Source of the DNA: Bradyrhizobium sp. CCBAU 51627
Lineage (GTDB): Bacteria; Pseudomonadota; Alphaproteobacteria; Rhizobiales; Xanthobacteraceae
Assembly (NCBI RefSeq): GCF_028128765.1
Contig: NZ_LBJG01000024.1
Coordinates: forward strand, 1,364,001-1,428,000
Direction of reading: 5' to 3'
DNA length: 64,000 bases
Made by a program: the position numbers and the translations under genes
The notes under the pieces: model-generated
What the model saw: only the letters and a program-made list of their open reading frames with translations
The model's database searches: none
What the model was told of the DNA's origin: nothing
Part shown: positions 40,794 to 48,629 of the stretch, piece by piece
Layout of the letters: each line of letters starts with the position of its first letter
How positions within the stretch are numbered: the stretch's first letter is position 1

Positions 40794-41666
40794 TTATCCC
40801 CGCTTCGCCCGATCCTTCTCGTTCTGCGCCATGATGCTTTCGCGCGCGGTCTTCCAGTCGTCGTCGCTCCAGTCGCGGAGCTGGTAGAAATTGCCGCCCA
40901 TCGCGAGCGCCTGGGCGCCGTCCATGGCGATGGTCTCGCCGTTGATCCAGTCGCAGCCGCCGGAAATCAGGAATGTCGCGAGGTTCTGCAATTCCTCCAT
41001 GGTGCCGACCCGGCCCATCGGGTTCATCGCCTTGGTGCGCGCGCCGGCTTCATCACCCGGCTTGATGCGCTTGCTCATGCCTTCGGTCGGGATTTCGCCC
41101 GGCGCGATAGTGTTGAGGCGAATGCCGTAGCGGCCCCATTCGGTCGCCAGCGACATCGTCATGGCGTGGATCGCGGACTTGCTCATCGCCGACGGCACGA
41201 CGTAAGGCGAGCCGTTGCGCACCCAGGTCACGGTGATCGAGACGACGTTGCCGGGTTGCTTGTCCGCGATCCAGCGCTTGCCGACCGCATGGGTCACGTA
41301 GAACGTGCCGTGCATGACGATGTTGGCGACCGCGTCGAAGCCGCGCGGCGACAGCTCCTCGGTGCGCGAGATGAAATTGCCGGCGGCATTGTTGATGAGG
41401 TCGGTGAGACCACCGTCGCGAAAGATGGTCTCGACCATCTCATCGACCGCGAGCGCGTTGCGGATGTCGACGCCGTGACTGGTGACCCGGCCGCCATACA
41501 AATCCATAAGCTCGGTCGCGGTCTCGTCGCAGACGATCTTGCGCCGGCCGCAGATGTGCACCTCGGCGCCGAGTTGCAGAAAGCGCGCCGCCATCGACTT
41601 GCCGAGCCCGGTGCCGCCGCCGGTGACGAGAATGCGCCGCCCAGCCAGAAGATTCTCCTTGAACAT
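40794..41666 (-). CDS. 2,4-dienoyl-CoA reductase-like SDR (DECR1 type)
   Basis: A 290-residue SDR of the NADPH-dependent 2,4-dienoyl-CoA reductase group. It has RRILVTGGGTGLGKSMAARF, LINNAAGNFISRTEEL, and YVVPSAMSKSAIHAMTMSLA, with the late INGETIAMDGAQ. The classical Tyr four residues before the Lys is Ser, as in DECR enzymes, which take their Tyr from an earlier strand; here that earlier position reads SITVTWVRNG, with Trp. The C-terminal run FYQLRDWSDDDWKTA also resembles DECR1. It would remove double bonds of unsaturated fatty acyl-CoAs. GGGAGAAAC precedes the ATG; it is divergent from a crotonase. Confidence 0.85.
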   Translation of the reverse strand: MFKENLLAGRRILVTGGGTGLGKSMAARFLQLGAEVHICGRRKIVCDETATELMDLYGGRVTSHGVDIRNALAVDEMVETIFRDGGLTDLINNAAGNFISRTEELSPRGFDAVANIVMHGTFYVTHAVGKRWIADKQPGNVVSITVTWVRNGSPYVVPSAMSKSAIHAMTMSLATEWGRYGIRLNTIAPGEIPTEGMSKRIKPGDEAGARTKAMNPMGRVGTMEELQNLATFLISGGCDWINGETIAMDGAQALAMGGNFYQLRDWSDDDWKTARESIMAQNEKDRAKRG

Positions 41667-41771
41667 GGCTGTTTCTCCCGTACGTATCGTCAGTTAATTG
41701 GTCGATTGACTAAATCCGGCTGGCAGCTTTCTGTAAAGCGGCACCGAACAAGAACAGGGGAGAATTCGTCC

Positions 41772-42581
41772 ATGGAAGATCGCGTCTCGATCTCGATCTC
41801 GGAAGGCGTCGCCGACGTGCGCCTGGTGCGTGCAGACAAGATGAATGCGCTCGATCAGGCGATGTTCGAGGCCCTTGTCGCTGCAACCGACCGGCTTTCG
41901 AAGGAAAAAGGCGTGCGCGTCGTCGTGCTCTCAGGTGAAGGCCGCGCGTTTTGCGCCGGTCTCGACATGGGGCGTTTTGCCGCCATGAAGGAGAAGGGCG
42001 GCAACGGAATTCCGGGTGGCGAAAATCGCGATCTCACCATCCGTACGCATGGGAAGGCGAACTTCGCGCAGCAGGCAGTGTGGGGCTGGCGCCAGCTTCC
42101 GGTGCCGGTGATTGCGGCCGTGCACGGCGTTGCCTTCGGTGGCGGCTTCCAGCTCGCGCTCGGGGCCGACATGCGCTTTCTCTCGGCGGACGCGCGGATG
42201 TCGATCATGGAGATCAAATGGGGCCTCGTGCCCGACATGGCGGGAACGCCGATCCTGGCGAGCCTCGTGCGCGACGACATCTTGCGCGAGCTCACCTACA
42301 CCGGCCGCATCTTCTCCGCGCAAGAGGCGATGGCTTACGGCCTCGCCACCCGCATCTGCGATGACCCGCGCGGGGCGGCGCTGGAAGCCGCGCGCGAAAT
42401 CGCAGGCAAGAGCCCCGATGCGATCCGCGCGGCCAAGCGGATGCTCAACAACCTCTCGGTCGATCCGGGCCCCGCGCTGCTTGCGGAGTCGGTCGAGCAG
42501 CAGAAGCTGATCGGCAGCGCCAACCAGACTGAGGCGGTGCGCGCCAATCTGGAGAAGCGCGCGGCGAAGTTTGCAGATTAG
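41772..42581 (+). CDS. Crotonase/enoyl-CoA hydratase family protein
   Basis: A 269-residue crotonase-fold enzyme. Oxyanion-hole segments are GEGRAFCAGLDMG and HGVAFGGGFQLALGAD, and the acidic positions lie in SIMEIKWGLVPDMAGTPIL (Glu and Asp), so hydratase or isomerase activity are both possible. ATG at 41772 is chosen because it starts the domain; the open frame extends far upstream across the divergent SDR gene. It is followed by an acyl-CoA synthetase and faces the DECR1-like reductase, a set suited to unsaturated fatty acids. Confidence 0.9.
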   Translation: MEDRVSISISEGVADVRLVRADKMNALDQAMFEALVAATDRLSKEKGVRVVVLSGEGRAFCAGLDMGRFAAMKEKGGNGIPGGENRDLTIRTHGKANFAQQAVWGWRQLPVPVIAAVHGVAFGGGFQLALGADMRFLSADARMSIMEIKWGLVPDMAGTPILASLVRDDILRELTYTGRIFSAQEAMAYGLATRICDDPRGAALEAAREIAGKSPDAIRAAKRMLNNLSVDPGPALLAESVEQQKLIGSANQTEAVRANLEKRAAKFAD

Positions 42582-42588
42582 CACTTTC

Positions 42589-42619
42589 CGTCATCACCGG
42601 GACAAGCCCGGTGATGACG
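42589..42619 (+). terminator. Intergenic hairpin after the crotonase gene
   Basis: A perfect 12-bp stem CGTCATCACCGG / CCGGTGATGACG around GACAAGC, 7 bases after the crotonase stop. There is no U-run, and the next gene follows on the same strand after 40 bases, so it may attenuate or stabilise instead of fully terminating. It looks like a half-unit of the family B palindrome. Confidence 0.55.
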
Positions 42620-42659
42620 AATAACTAAGCCCGTCGCTGAACAACAAAGAAAACCAACA

Positions 42660-44204
42660 ATGAGCGAAACGCCCCATTTCCTCGGCATCGTTTCCGGCGA
42701 GCGCCATCGCACTCACGCCGAAGTCGCCAGCCGCGCCGACCGCATCGCCTCCGGCCTCGCCGAAATCGGCGTCAAGCAAGGCGACTGCGTCTGTATGCTG
42801 ATGCGCAACGACATTGCCTTCCTTGAAGCAGCCTACGCCGCGATGCGTCTCGGCGCCTATGGCGTGCCGATCAACTGGCACTTCAAGCCGGAGGAGATCA
42901 ACTACATCCTGAACGACACCGGCACATCCGTGCTGATCGGGCATGCCGACATGCTGCACGCCTTGCGCGGTGCGATTCCTGCAGGTGTCACCGTGCTGAG
43001 CGTGCCGACGCCGCCGGAAATCCTATCCAATTACCAGATCGATCCCGAGCATCTGGCGCCGCCGGATTTCGCGATCGATTTCGAATCCTGGCTCGCGCAA
43101 TTCCAGCCCTATGACGGCCCGGTGGTGCCGCAGCCGATGAACATGATCTACACGTCAGGCACCACGGGCCACCCCAAGGGCGTGCGACGCAATGCGCCAA
43201 CGCCGGAGCAGCAGGCCGCGGGCGAGCGCATGCGCGCGATGATCTACGGCCTGAAGCCCGGGGCGCGTGCGATCCTGCCGGGCCCGCTCTATCACTCCGC
43301 GCCGAACTCGTTCGGCATCCGCGCCGGAAAACTCGGCGGCGCGCTGGTGCTGATGCCGCGCTTCGAGGCGGAGGAGTTTCTGCAGCTGATCGAGCGTTAC
43401 AAGATCGACACCATCTTCATGGTGCCGACCATGTTCATCCGCCTGATGAAGCTGCCGGAGGATGTGCGCAGGAAGTACGACGTCTCCTCGCTGCGCCATG
43501 TCATCCACGCCGCCGCACCGTGCCCGGCCGACGTCAAGCGTGCCATGATCGAATGGTGGGGGCCGGTGATCTACGAGTTCTACGGCTCGACCGAGTCCAG
43601 CGCCGTCACCTTCGCAACATCAGAGGATGCGCTTAAGAAGCCCGGCACCGTCGGCAAGATCTCGCCCGGCGCCGAGCTGCGTTTCATCGGCGAGAACGGC
43701 CGGGTGCTTGGCGTCGGCGAGATCGGCGAGATCTATTCCCGCATGCCTGATATGGCCGACTTCACCTATCACAACAAGCCGGAGAAGCGCGCCGAGATCG
43801 ATCGCGACGGCTTCATCACCTCCGGCGACGTCGGCTATATCGACGAAGACGGCTATGTCTTCATCTGCGACCGCAAGCGCGACATGGTGATCTCGGGCGG
43901 CGTCAACATCTATCCGGCCGAGATCGAGTCGGTGCTGCATGCCGTATCAGGGGTGCATGATTGCGCGGTGTTCGGCATCCCCGATACCGAGTTCGGCGAG
44001 GCGCTGATGGCGGTGGTCGAGCCGCAGGCAGGTCGTGCGTTGGACGTGGCTGCCATCCGCGCCAGCCTGAAGGCGCACCTTGCCGATTACAAGGTGCCCA
44101 AGCACATCGAGATCCGCACGGGACTGCCGCGCGAAGATTCCGGCAAGATCTTCAAGCGCCGCCTGCGCGATCCCTATTGGGAGCAGGTGGGCCGGAAGAT
44201 TTAA
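42660..44204 (+). CDS. Acyl-CoA synthetase (AMP-forming)
   Basis: A 514-residue adenylate-forming ligase with A3 MIYTSGTTGHPKGVRR, A5 EFYGSTESSAVTF, A8 ICDRKRDMVISGGVNIYP and A10 Lys in REDSGKIFKRRLRDPYW. The N-terminus opens GIVSGERHRTHAEVASRADR. Its pattern differs from the ligase at 38978, so the region has two ligases with probably different acids. It follows the crotonase on the same strand. Chain length or aromatic substrate cannot be told. Confidence 0.9.
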   Translation: MSETPHFLGIVSGERHRTHAEVASRADRIASGLAEIGVKQGDCVCMLMRNDIAFLEAAYAAMRLGAYGVPINWHFKPEEINYILNDTGTSVLIGHADMLHALRGAIPAGVTVLSVPTPPEILSNYQIDPEHLAPPDFAIDFESWLAQFQPYDGPVVPQPMNMIYTSGTTGHPKGVRRNAPTPEQQAAGERMRAMIYGLKPGARAILPGPLYHSAPNSFGIRAGKLGGALVLMPRFEAEEFLQLIERYKIDTIFMVPTMFIRLMKLPEDVRRKYDVSSLRHVIHAAAPCPADVKRAMIEWWGPVIYEFYGSTESSAVTFATSEDALKKPGTVGKISPGAELRFIGENGRVLGVGEIGEIYSRMPDMADFTYHNKPEKRAEIDRDGFITSGDVGYIDEDGYVFICDRKRDMVISGGVNIYPAEIESVLHAVSGVHDCAVFGIPDTEFGEALMAVVEPQAGRALDVAAIRASLKAHLADYKVPKHIEIRTGLPREDSGKIFKRRLRDPYWEQVGRKI

Positions 44205-44362
44205 CGGTCCTTGGCCCGCCGGGAGCGCAGCGCAATCCCGGACCGCTCCAGCCTGTGGCACGATCCCGGATGACGCTCTCTTCCATCCGGGCTGTCTTGG
44301 CGTCTTCGCAGGGACAGATTTCGATCCTATATCAACGGCGTCATCGTCTTCTGGATCATCCC

Positions 44363-44767
44363 ATGGCCCCCGTATCCATTCTCCTCAACATCCTCTGGAT
44401 CCTCATCGGCGGCGCCTGGATGGCGTTCGGCTGGCTGGTCGCCGCCATCATCATGGCCATCACCATCATCGGCCTGCCCTGGGCGCGGGCGGCGTTCAAC
44501 ATCGCCGTCTACACGCTGCTGCCGTTCGGCTCGCGGGCGGTCAGCCGCTACGAGGTCACTGGTGTCGAGGATATCGGCACCGGCCCGCTCGGGGTGATCG
44601 GTAACATCATCTGGTTCGTGCTCGCCGGCTGGTGGCTGGCGCTCGGCCATCTCGTGACCGCGCTGGTCCTCGCGATTACCATCATCGGCATTCCCTTTGC
44701 CTGGGCCCATCTCAAGCTCGCGGGTATCGCGCTCTGGCCGATCGGCAAGGTGATCGTGCCGGCCTAG
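44363..44767 (+). CDS. YccF domain-containing inner membrane protein
   Basis: A 134-residue membrane protein made of two copies of the YccF (DUF307) unit. Each has LNILWILIGGAWMAFGWLV-like and AITIIGLPWARAAFNIA-like segments; the second copy reads NIIWFVLAGWWLALGH and AITIIGIPFAWAHLKLA. It ends ALWPIGKVIVPA. Length and repeat fit the family. ATG at 44363 is chosen as it opens the first unit. The function of YccF is unknown. It stands alone, convergent with the beta-propeller gene. Confidence 0.9.
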   Translation: MAPVSILLNILWILIGGAWMAFGWLVAAIIMAITIIGLPWARAAFNIAVYTLLPFGSRAVSRYEVTGVEDIGTGPLGVIGNIIWFVLAGWWLALGHLVTALVLAITIIGIPFAWAHLKLAGIALWPIGKVIVPA

Positions 44768-44800
44768 TCAAAGGCAACACCAATCTTCTGGTGACAGAAT

Positions 44801-44826
44801 GAAGGCCCGGTTTGACGCGGGCCTTC
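44801..44826. terminator. Hairpin between convergent genes
   Basis: A perfect 9-bp stem GAAGGCCCG / CGGGCCTTC with an 8-base loop, 34 bases after yccF and 27 bases beyond the end of the convergent beta-propeller gene. No U-run on either side; probably a shared terminator. Confidence 0.6.
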
Positions 44827-44852
44827 GACTTCCGGGCGACAACGGATACAAG

Positions 44853-46022
44853 CTACGGCCCCATCCTGGCCGAGGCGGGATGTCCTGGCACCTGGAAGCG
44901 CTTGCCCGTATCCGTCACGTTCGTGCCATCGACCTTAAGGATCGAGAAGTCCTGTGTCAGATAGTTGCCGACGAGAAGGTATTTGCCGTCGGGAGTGAAT
45001 ACCGCGGCCTCCGGTAACCCGCCGACCTCGATATCCTGGATCTTGCTTACTTTCTTCCCATCAATCTTCAGCACCGTGATGCTGCCGTTCTTTTCGTAGA
45101 AATATGCGTTCTTCATGTTGGAGCCGCGCAGAATCACGGAAACCGCGACGTCGCCCTTCGGACTGATTGCAAGACCCTCGGGACCGTCGCCGACGACCAC
45201 GCGATCGATGATGCGCGGCGGATTGCTCTCCAGATCGATGACGCTTGTGGTGTCCACGCTTCCGTCAGAGGCACCTGCGTTGCCGTTGTCCGAGGTCAGC
45301 GCGATTTTTCCGCTGGGAGCAGCCGCGACATTGTAGGGCCACTGGCCGGCCGGCAGGTCGATCTTGCTGTACGTCACCTTGTCGCCTGCGACGTCCAGCA
45401 TCGAGATCTTGTGAGCAGGGAAGCGGGCGACCAGGGCTCGCTTGCCATCCGGGGTGAACGCCACGTGCGACGGACTGTCCGGCATCGCAACGGTGTCCGT
45501 GATCTTCACGTCAGTGCCATTCACGGAAAGCACGCTGATCGAATTGTCTCCGCGATTGGCGACGAGCGCCATCTTGCCGTCTGGGCTGAAGCTGAGCCCG
45601 GATGGCTGCTTCCCGCCAGTGAGCGTCGCGGCCAGCTTGGGCGGATCGGCCCGCAAATCGACGACGTAGATCTTGTTGTCGAGCACCTGTTTCAACGCCG
45701 CTCCGTCCTTGACCACATCGACGGAGTCGGCGACCAGCGCAATCGTTCCGCTGGGATCGATCGCAACGTTCACGGGCGGTCCCACCACCGAGTTCTTCAG
45801 CGGCAGGGCGGCAACGATCTTCGGGGTTTCAGGAGAGGCGAGATCGACGATGAGAACCTGATCCTTGCCCGCGGCGGACAAGACGGGCTTGCCGCTGTCG
45901 TCCCACAGAAGCTTCTCGTCAAGCCCCACGATCATCAATGGCTTCGCGTGCCCAGTGCTAAAGCTGCTACCGAGCAGCAAGGCGGCCGCAAAAGATAATC
46001 CTATCGCATGGTTACGGGACAT
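44853..46022 (-). CDS. Secreted YncE-like beta-propeller protein
   Basis: A 389-residue exported protein. A Sec signal peptide (MSRNHAIGLSFAAALLLGSS then FSTGHA) precedes a seven-bladed propeller with repeats of the type GLSFSPDGKMALVANRGDN, HVAFTPDGKRALVARF, NVAAAPSGKIALTSDNG and AAVFTPDGKYLLVGNY. This is the YncE/cytochrome D1-like 40-residue repeat family. GGGGGAG lies 9 bases before ATG 46022, which rules out the longer TTG start whose first codons overlap that site. Such proteins bind metals, DNA or partners in the periplasm; no cofactor motif shows which. Confidence 0.88.
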   Translation of the reverse strand: MSRNHAIGLSFAAALLLGSSFSTGHAKPLMIVGLDEKLLWDDSGKPVLSAAGKDQVLIVDLASPETPKIVAALPLKNSVVGPPVNVAIDPSGTIALVADSVDVVKDGAALKQVLDNKIYVVDLRADPPKLAATLTGGKQPSGLSFSPDGKMALVANRGDNSISVLSVNGTDVKITDTVAMPDSPSHVAFTPDGKRALVARFPAHKISMLDVAGDKVTYSKIDLPAGQWPYNVAAAPSGKIALTSDNGNAGASDGSVDTTSVIDLESNPPRIIDRVVVGDGPEGLAISPKGDVAVSVILRGSNMKNAYFYEKNGSITVLKIDGKKVSKIQDIEVGGLPEAAVFTPDGKYLLVGNYLTQDFSILKVDGTNVTDTGKRFQVPGHPASARMGP

Positions 46023-46195
46023 CTTGGCGTTCTCCCCCAAATGATGCCCAACCTCTGGAGGGCTGGTGTCGGCAGCTTACGCTGCGGAACGTTCGTTCGC
46101 CAGTGATGTCTCGTCCGCTCGTGGCCGGCAAGCAAACCTTCGCGCCGAGTTTCATGGCGCCGCGTCTGACCCACAGCCGACTTGCGCGAATACTT

Positions 46196-46513
46196 TCAGA
46201 GGGGCGCGCTTGCCTTCATCAAAACGAACAGGTGGGAACCGGCGGCGATCAGCGAGAAAATGACTATTCCAAATTCAGCACCGTGCACATGCTGCGGCGC
46301 ATATGTTGAAGCCAGCCAAATGAAGAGCCGGACGGCCGCCATGAAGGCAATCATCCCCCACATTGCGAGCCATTTTGGGGCGTACCAAGTTGGCTCGCTG
46401 CCTGGACCCCATTGCATGGCAACACGCTCGCTTTCGATGCGCGGGCCAAGATAAAGGTTCAACGCGAGGACCAACGCGATAGCTGAGCCAAAGACGTAGT
46501 CTGCTGGTATCAT
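46196..46513 (-). CDS. Small membrane protein of unknown function
   Basis: A 105-residue protein with three predicted membrane segments: about residues 4-22 (YVFGSAIALVLALNLYLG), 48-68 (WLAMWGMIAFMAAVRLFIWL) and 80-100 (FGIVIFSLIAAGSHLFVLM). A GGAAGG lies 12 bases before the ATG. I do not recognise the family. It stands alone on the minus strand between the propeller gene and a gap without genes. Confidence 0.65.
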   Translation of the reverse strand: MIPADYVFGSAIALVLALNLYLGPRIESERVAMQWGPGSEPTWYAPKWLAMWGMIAFMAAVRLFIWLASTYAPQHVHGAEFGIVIFSLIAAGSHLFVLMKASAPL

Positions 46514-46833
46514 GCTCAGTGCCTTCCAAACACCCGCCGAGACTATCCAGAGATGGAGCAGTCATCTACTCTTGTTTAGGTGGAACCGCTCGCGTTCACT
46601 TCCGTATGGTTGCTGGTAGATTGACGAGACGCGACCACCGCTATCGGCCCGTCGCTGACCTGCGCTCAAAGCGGAGCGACATCTGCTTCCAGGAGGTGAG
46701 CCGACCGAGGCAGTGCAGGCTGCCGAGGGCAGCTCATGACCTGAAGCAAACGAACTTGGGAAGGTGCACGACAGCCGAACCCGTCGAGCGGGCCGGACAG
46801 TGACGGGAGCGCAAGGACGTTCGTGGTGAGCTC
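46514..46833. other. 320-bp gap without supported genes
   Basis: Short open frames occur on both strands but none has a ribosome site or a recognisable pattern. The composition is mixed, with stretches such as GCTCAAAGCGGAGCGACATC that look to me like decayed sequence. Nothing further can be supported. Confidence 0.5.
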
Positions 46834-47163
46834 TTAGCCAGTATTTTTGACCGCCTCGGCCAGCATGGCGTAAAGCTGCTGCCTGCTGAATTCCTTGGGC
46901 TGCTGCCTCTCCGTTGTGCTCCGCGACACCTTCTTTGCGACTGCACGGGCGCAGGCTGTTGACGTCATCGGCTTCAGTTTCGGGGGGCGCCTTATCTTGG
47001 GCCTTGCTGTGGGCGGCCTGCGGCCGCGCTTCAGGCCCTGACGGGTCAGCATGCCGCAGACCGCGTTACGACTGCATCCGAGACGGCGCGCAATCTGCGT
47101 GGCGCTCTGTCCTGCGGACCAGAGCTTAGTGAGGAGCGTTATGTCTTTCGCATCCCAGCCCAT
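46834..47163 (-). CDS. Short GcrA-like DNA-binding protein
   Basis: A 109-residue basic protein. The first 45 residues match the GcrA N-terminal helix-turn-helix: MGWDAKDITLLTKLWSAGQS, ATQIARRLGCSRNAVCGML and TRQGLKRGRR (GcrA itself reads W-T-D-E and has RNAVIGKVHRLGL). GcrA is the sigma70-associated cell-cycle regulator of alphaproteobacteria, reading methylated GANTC sites. The C-terminal sigma-binding domain of GcrA is not recognisable here; a Lys/Arg/Pro-rich tail takes its place. It is therefore a paralogue or remnant and not the main GcrA. No ribosome site precedes the ATG; see the -10-like box next to it. Confidence 0.8.
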   Translation of the reverse strand: MGWDAKDITLLTKLWSAGQSATQIARRLGCSRNAVCGMLTRQGLKRGRRPPTARPKIRRPPKLKPMTSTACARAVAKKVSRSTTERQQPKEFSRQQLYAMLAEAVKNTG

Positions 47164-47170
47164 GAGAGAT

Positions 47171-47176
47171 ATTATA
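47171..47176 (-). promoter_or_regulatory. TATAAT -10-like box directly before the GcrA-like start
   Basis: On the minus strand TATAAT ends only 7 bases before the ATG at 47163, which would place the transcription start at or next to the start codon. Together with the missing ribosome site this suggests a leaderless mRNA. No good -35 box is seen at 17 bases. Confidence 0.4.
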
Positions 47177-47202
47177 GCGCCGACTGCCGAACCTGCGCCA
47201 GT

Positions 47203-47379
47203 CTAGTCTTCGTCCGGCTCGCGCACGACGGGCGGATTGTCAGCATCATCGACCTCTTCGTCGTCTTCGTCCTCCTCCTCTTCATCGGGATCCCTTGGCG
47301 GCATCGCGGCGCCAATAAGCACGAGTGGTGACCATCCGGTCGTCGAGATTGAAAATGCTTCGAAGGTGTGTTGCTTCAT
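47203..47379 (-). CDS. 58-residue highly acidic small protein
   Basis: A small open frame with a strong GAGGAGC ribosome site 10 bases before its ATG. The first half is ordinary (MKQHTFEAFSISTTGWSPLV then LIGAAMPPRD), followed by a nearly pure Asp/Glu run (PDEEEEDEDDEEVDDADNPP) and an acidic end REPDED. It has no membrane helix or signal peptide. I do not know the family. It ends 40 bases upstream of the GcrA-like gene on the same strand, so the acidic protein and the basic DNA-binding protein may be made together. A DNA-mimic or chaperone-like role is speculation. Confidence 0.65.
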   Translation of the reverse strand: MKQHTFEAFSISTTGWSPLVLIGAAMPPRDPDEEEEDEDDEEVDDADNPPVVREPDED

Positions 47380-47533
47380 GTCGTTGCTGCTCCTCGAATA
47401 GCACCCGCAGTCGACTATTCCTGACGGGCGGCACGCGCAGGTCCAGGGCGCGATCGTTGCAAACGCGAGGGTGATATCAGGTCGATGACGTGAGCAAGGG
47501 CCGCACCCGCCACGCTATTGGCGACGCTTGGGG

Positions 47534-47863
47534 CTACTTTGTGCCCGAAGACCCATTAGACTCGATGTCCACCAGAACCTCGCCGCTGCTGACTTCGGGA
47601 ACCCCAAGATCGAGGTCATGTAGACTTGCCTGAACAAACGCCAGTATCTTGGCGTTCGCTGCGTTGGCGCTTTCGCGGTCGTCAAATATCATCACGGCGA
47701 TACCGACACCGTCGCCCGCATCCAGCACATGGTAAGATCTAAATCCCTGCGATTGTCTTAGGATCTCACCGACGCCGCTCTTGGCGCGACGAGCGGCGTC
47801 CGCAACCGAACGAACCTTCGTGTACTTGCGAATGACCATGTACATGTGGCCAACGCGCGCCAT
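47534..47863 (-). CDS. Hypothetical protein, possible dimeric alpha-beta barrel (ABM-like)
   Basis: A protein of about 109 residues. The segment MVIRKYTKVRSVADAARRAK, then QSQGFRSYHVLDAGDGVGIA and VMIFDDRESANAANAKILAF resembles the beta-alpha-beta pattern of antibiotic-biosynthesis-monooxygenase-like barrels (response to GF..Y with a later IFDDRESA helix). I choose ATG 47863, with AAGGGG close before it; ATG 47845 or a start up to 47965 are possible. No heme or catalytic residue can be named. It lies in the same direction as the dodecin gene upstream. Confidence 0.65.
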   Translation of the reverse strand: MARVGHMYMVIRKYTKVRSVADAARRAKSGVGEILRQSQGFRSYHVLDAGDGVGIAVMIFDDRESANAANAKILAFVQASLHDLDLGVPEVSSGEVLVDIESNGSSGTK

Positions 47864-48004
47864 ACGCCCCTTCGCATCAAAGCATATCAGCCCCAGTCGG
47901 ACTAGTGCCAACTTCCGGGATGGGCCACGTCCGGTCGGGCGGACCGCGCAACGCGCCTTTTCCAATGAGCCATCCTCGTCCGCAAGGGGGCGAGGTGCTG
48001 AGGC

Positions 48005-48220
48005 TCAGGAGCCCTCGAACTTGAACGATACGTTGAGCTTGGCGCGATAGGCTTCGACTTTTCCCTTGTCATCCAGTTGCATATCGAGCTTGACGACCTC
48101 TGCAACGCGAAGGTCTCGGAGAGATTTAGCGGCTCGCTCGACCGCATTGGCGGCCGCCTTCTCCCACGAGTCGGTGCTGGTACCGACCAGTTCAATGACC
48201 TTGTAGACGCTATCGGGCAT
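48005..48220 (-). CDS. Dodecin family flavin-binding protein
   Basis: A 71-residue dodecin, exactly the family size. It reads MPDSVYKVIELVGTSTDSWE then KAAANAVERAAKSLRDLRVA and ends YRAKLNVSFKFEGS, the beta-alpha-beta-beta subunit that builds a hollow dodecamer. Dodecins store or buffer flavins (or CoA) in the cytoplasm. The conserved W in SWEKA, which stacks with flavin, is present. It lies upstream of the ABM-like gene on the same strand. Confidence 0.92.
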   Translation of the reverse strand: MPDSVYKVIELVGTSTDSWEKAAANAVERAAKSLRDLRVAEVVKLDMQLDDKGKVEAYRAKLNVSFKFEGS

Positions 48221-48629
48221 GTCGTCCTCCTATTCGGCAGGGACCGGAAATCTAGCATCTGGATCTCGACGTTGAAACGTGTCGGCGGATGCCGCGGAAA
48301 AAGGTTCGATTGGCTGTCACTTTTCCTGTTTGCCCCAAAGAAGAACTCGGCCGGCCTCGTCGCGAGATGCGGTCACATTTTCAGCCCCGGCGACGCAAAT
48401 GGAATCTCCTTCCCGCCAGTTGGCTGCTGAATATTGTCGCCTCTTGGCCCCAAAGACGAACAGAGAGGCGGCAACCGCGGGTCGGCAGTCCGTGGTGGAG
48501 CGGACGTTGTCCTGGGCACGACGGTGCTGAGCCGCTGTTGCGCGCCCGATTCCTCGCATTGCCGTCGGGCAAGACACGCCACATGAAGGTCAAGAGCTCA
48601 AATGCGATATTTTCTGATTGACCGAATTT
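48221..48629. other. Gap without supported genes upstream of the dodecin gene
   Basis: About 400 bases with overlapping short open frames on both strands and no convincing ribosome site or family pattern. The dodecin promoter must lie in the first part. I see nothing else to name. Confidence 0.5.

Noticed and set aside
44205..44362. A further repeat copy (CCGGGAGCGCAGCGCAATCC region) between the acyl-CoA synthetase and yccF
   Set aside because: It looks like a fragment of the GC-rich palindrome family, but too little is shared to call a copy.
46519..46803. A 94-codon plus-strand open frame in the gap before the GcrA-like gene
   Set aside because: No ribosome site, no domain, and an unusual Arg/Cys content; more likely non-coding.
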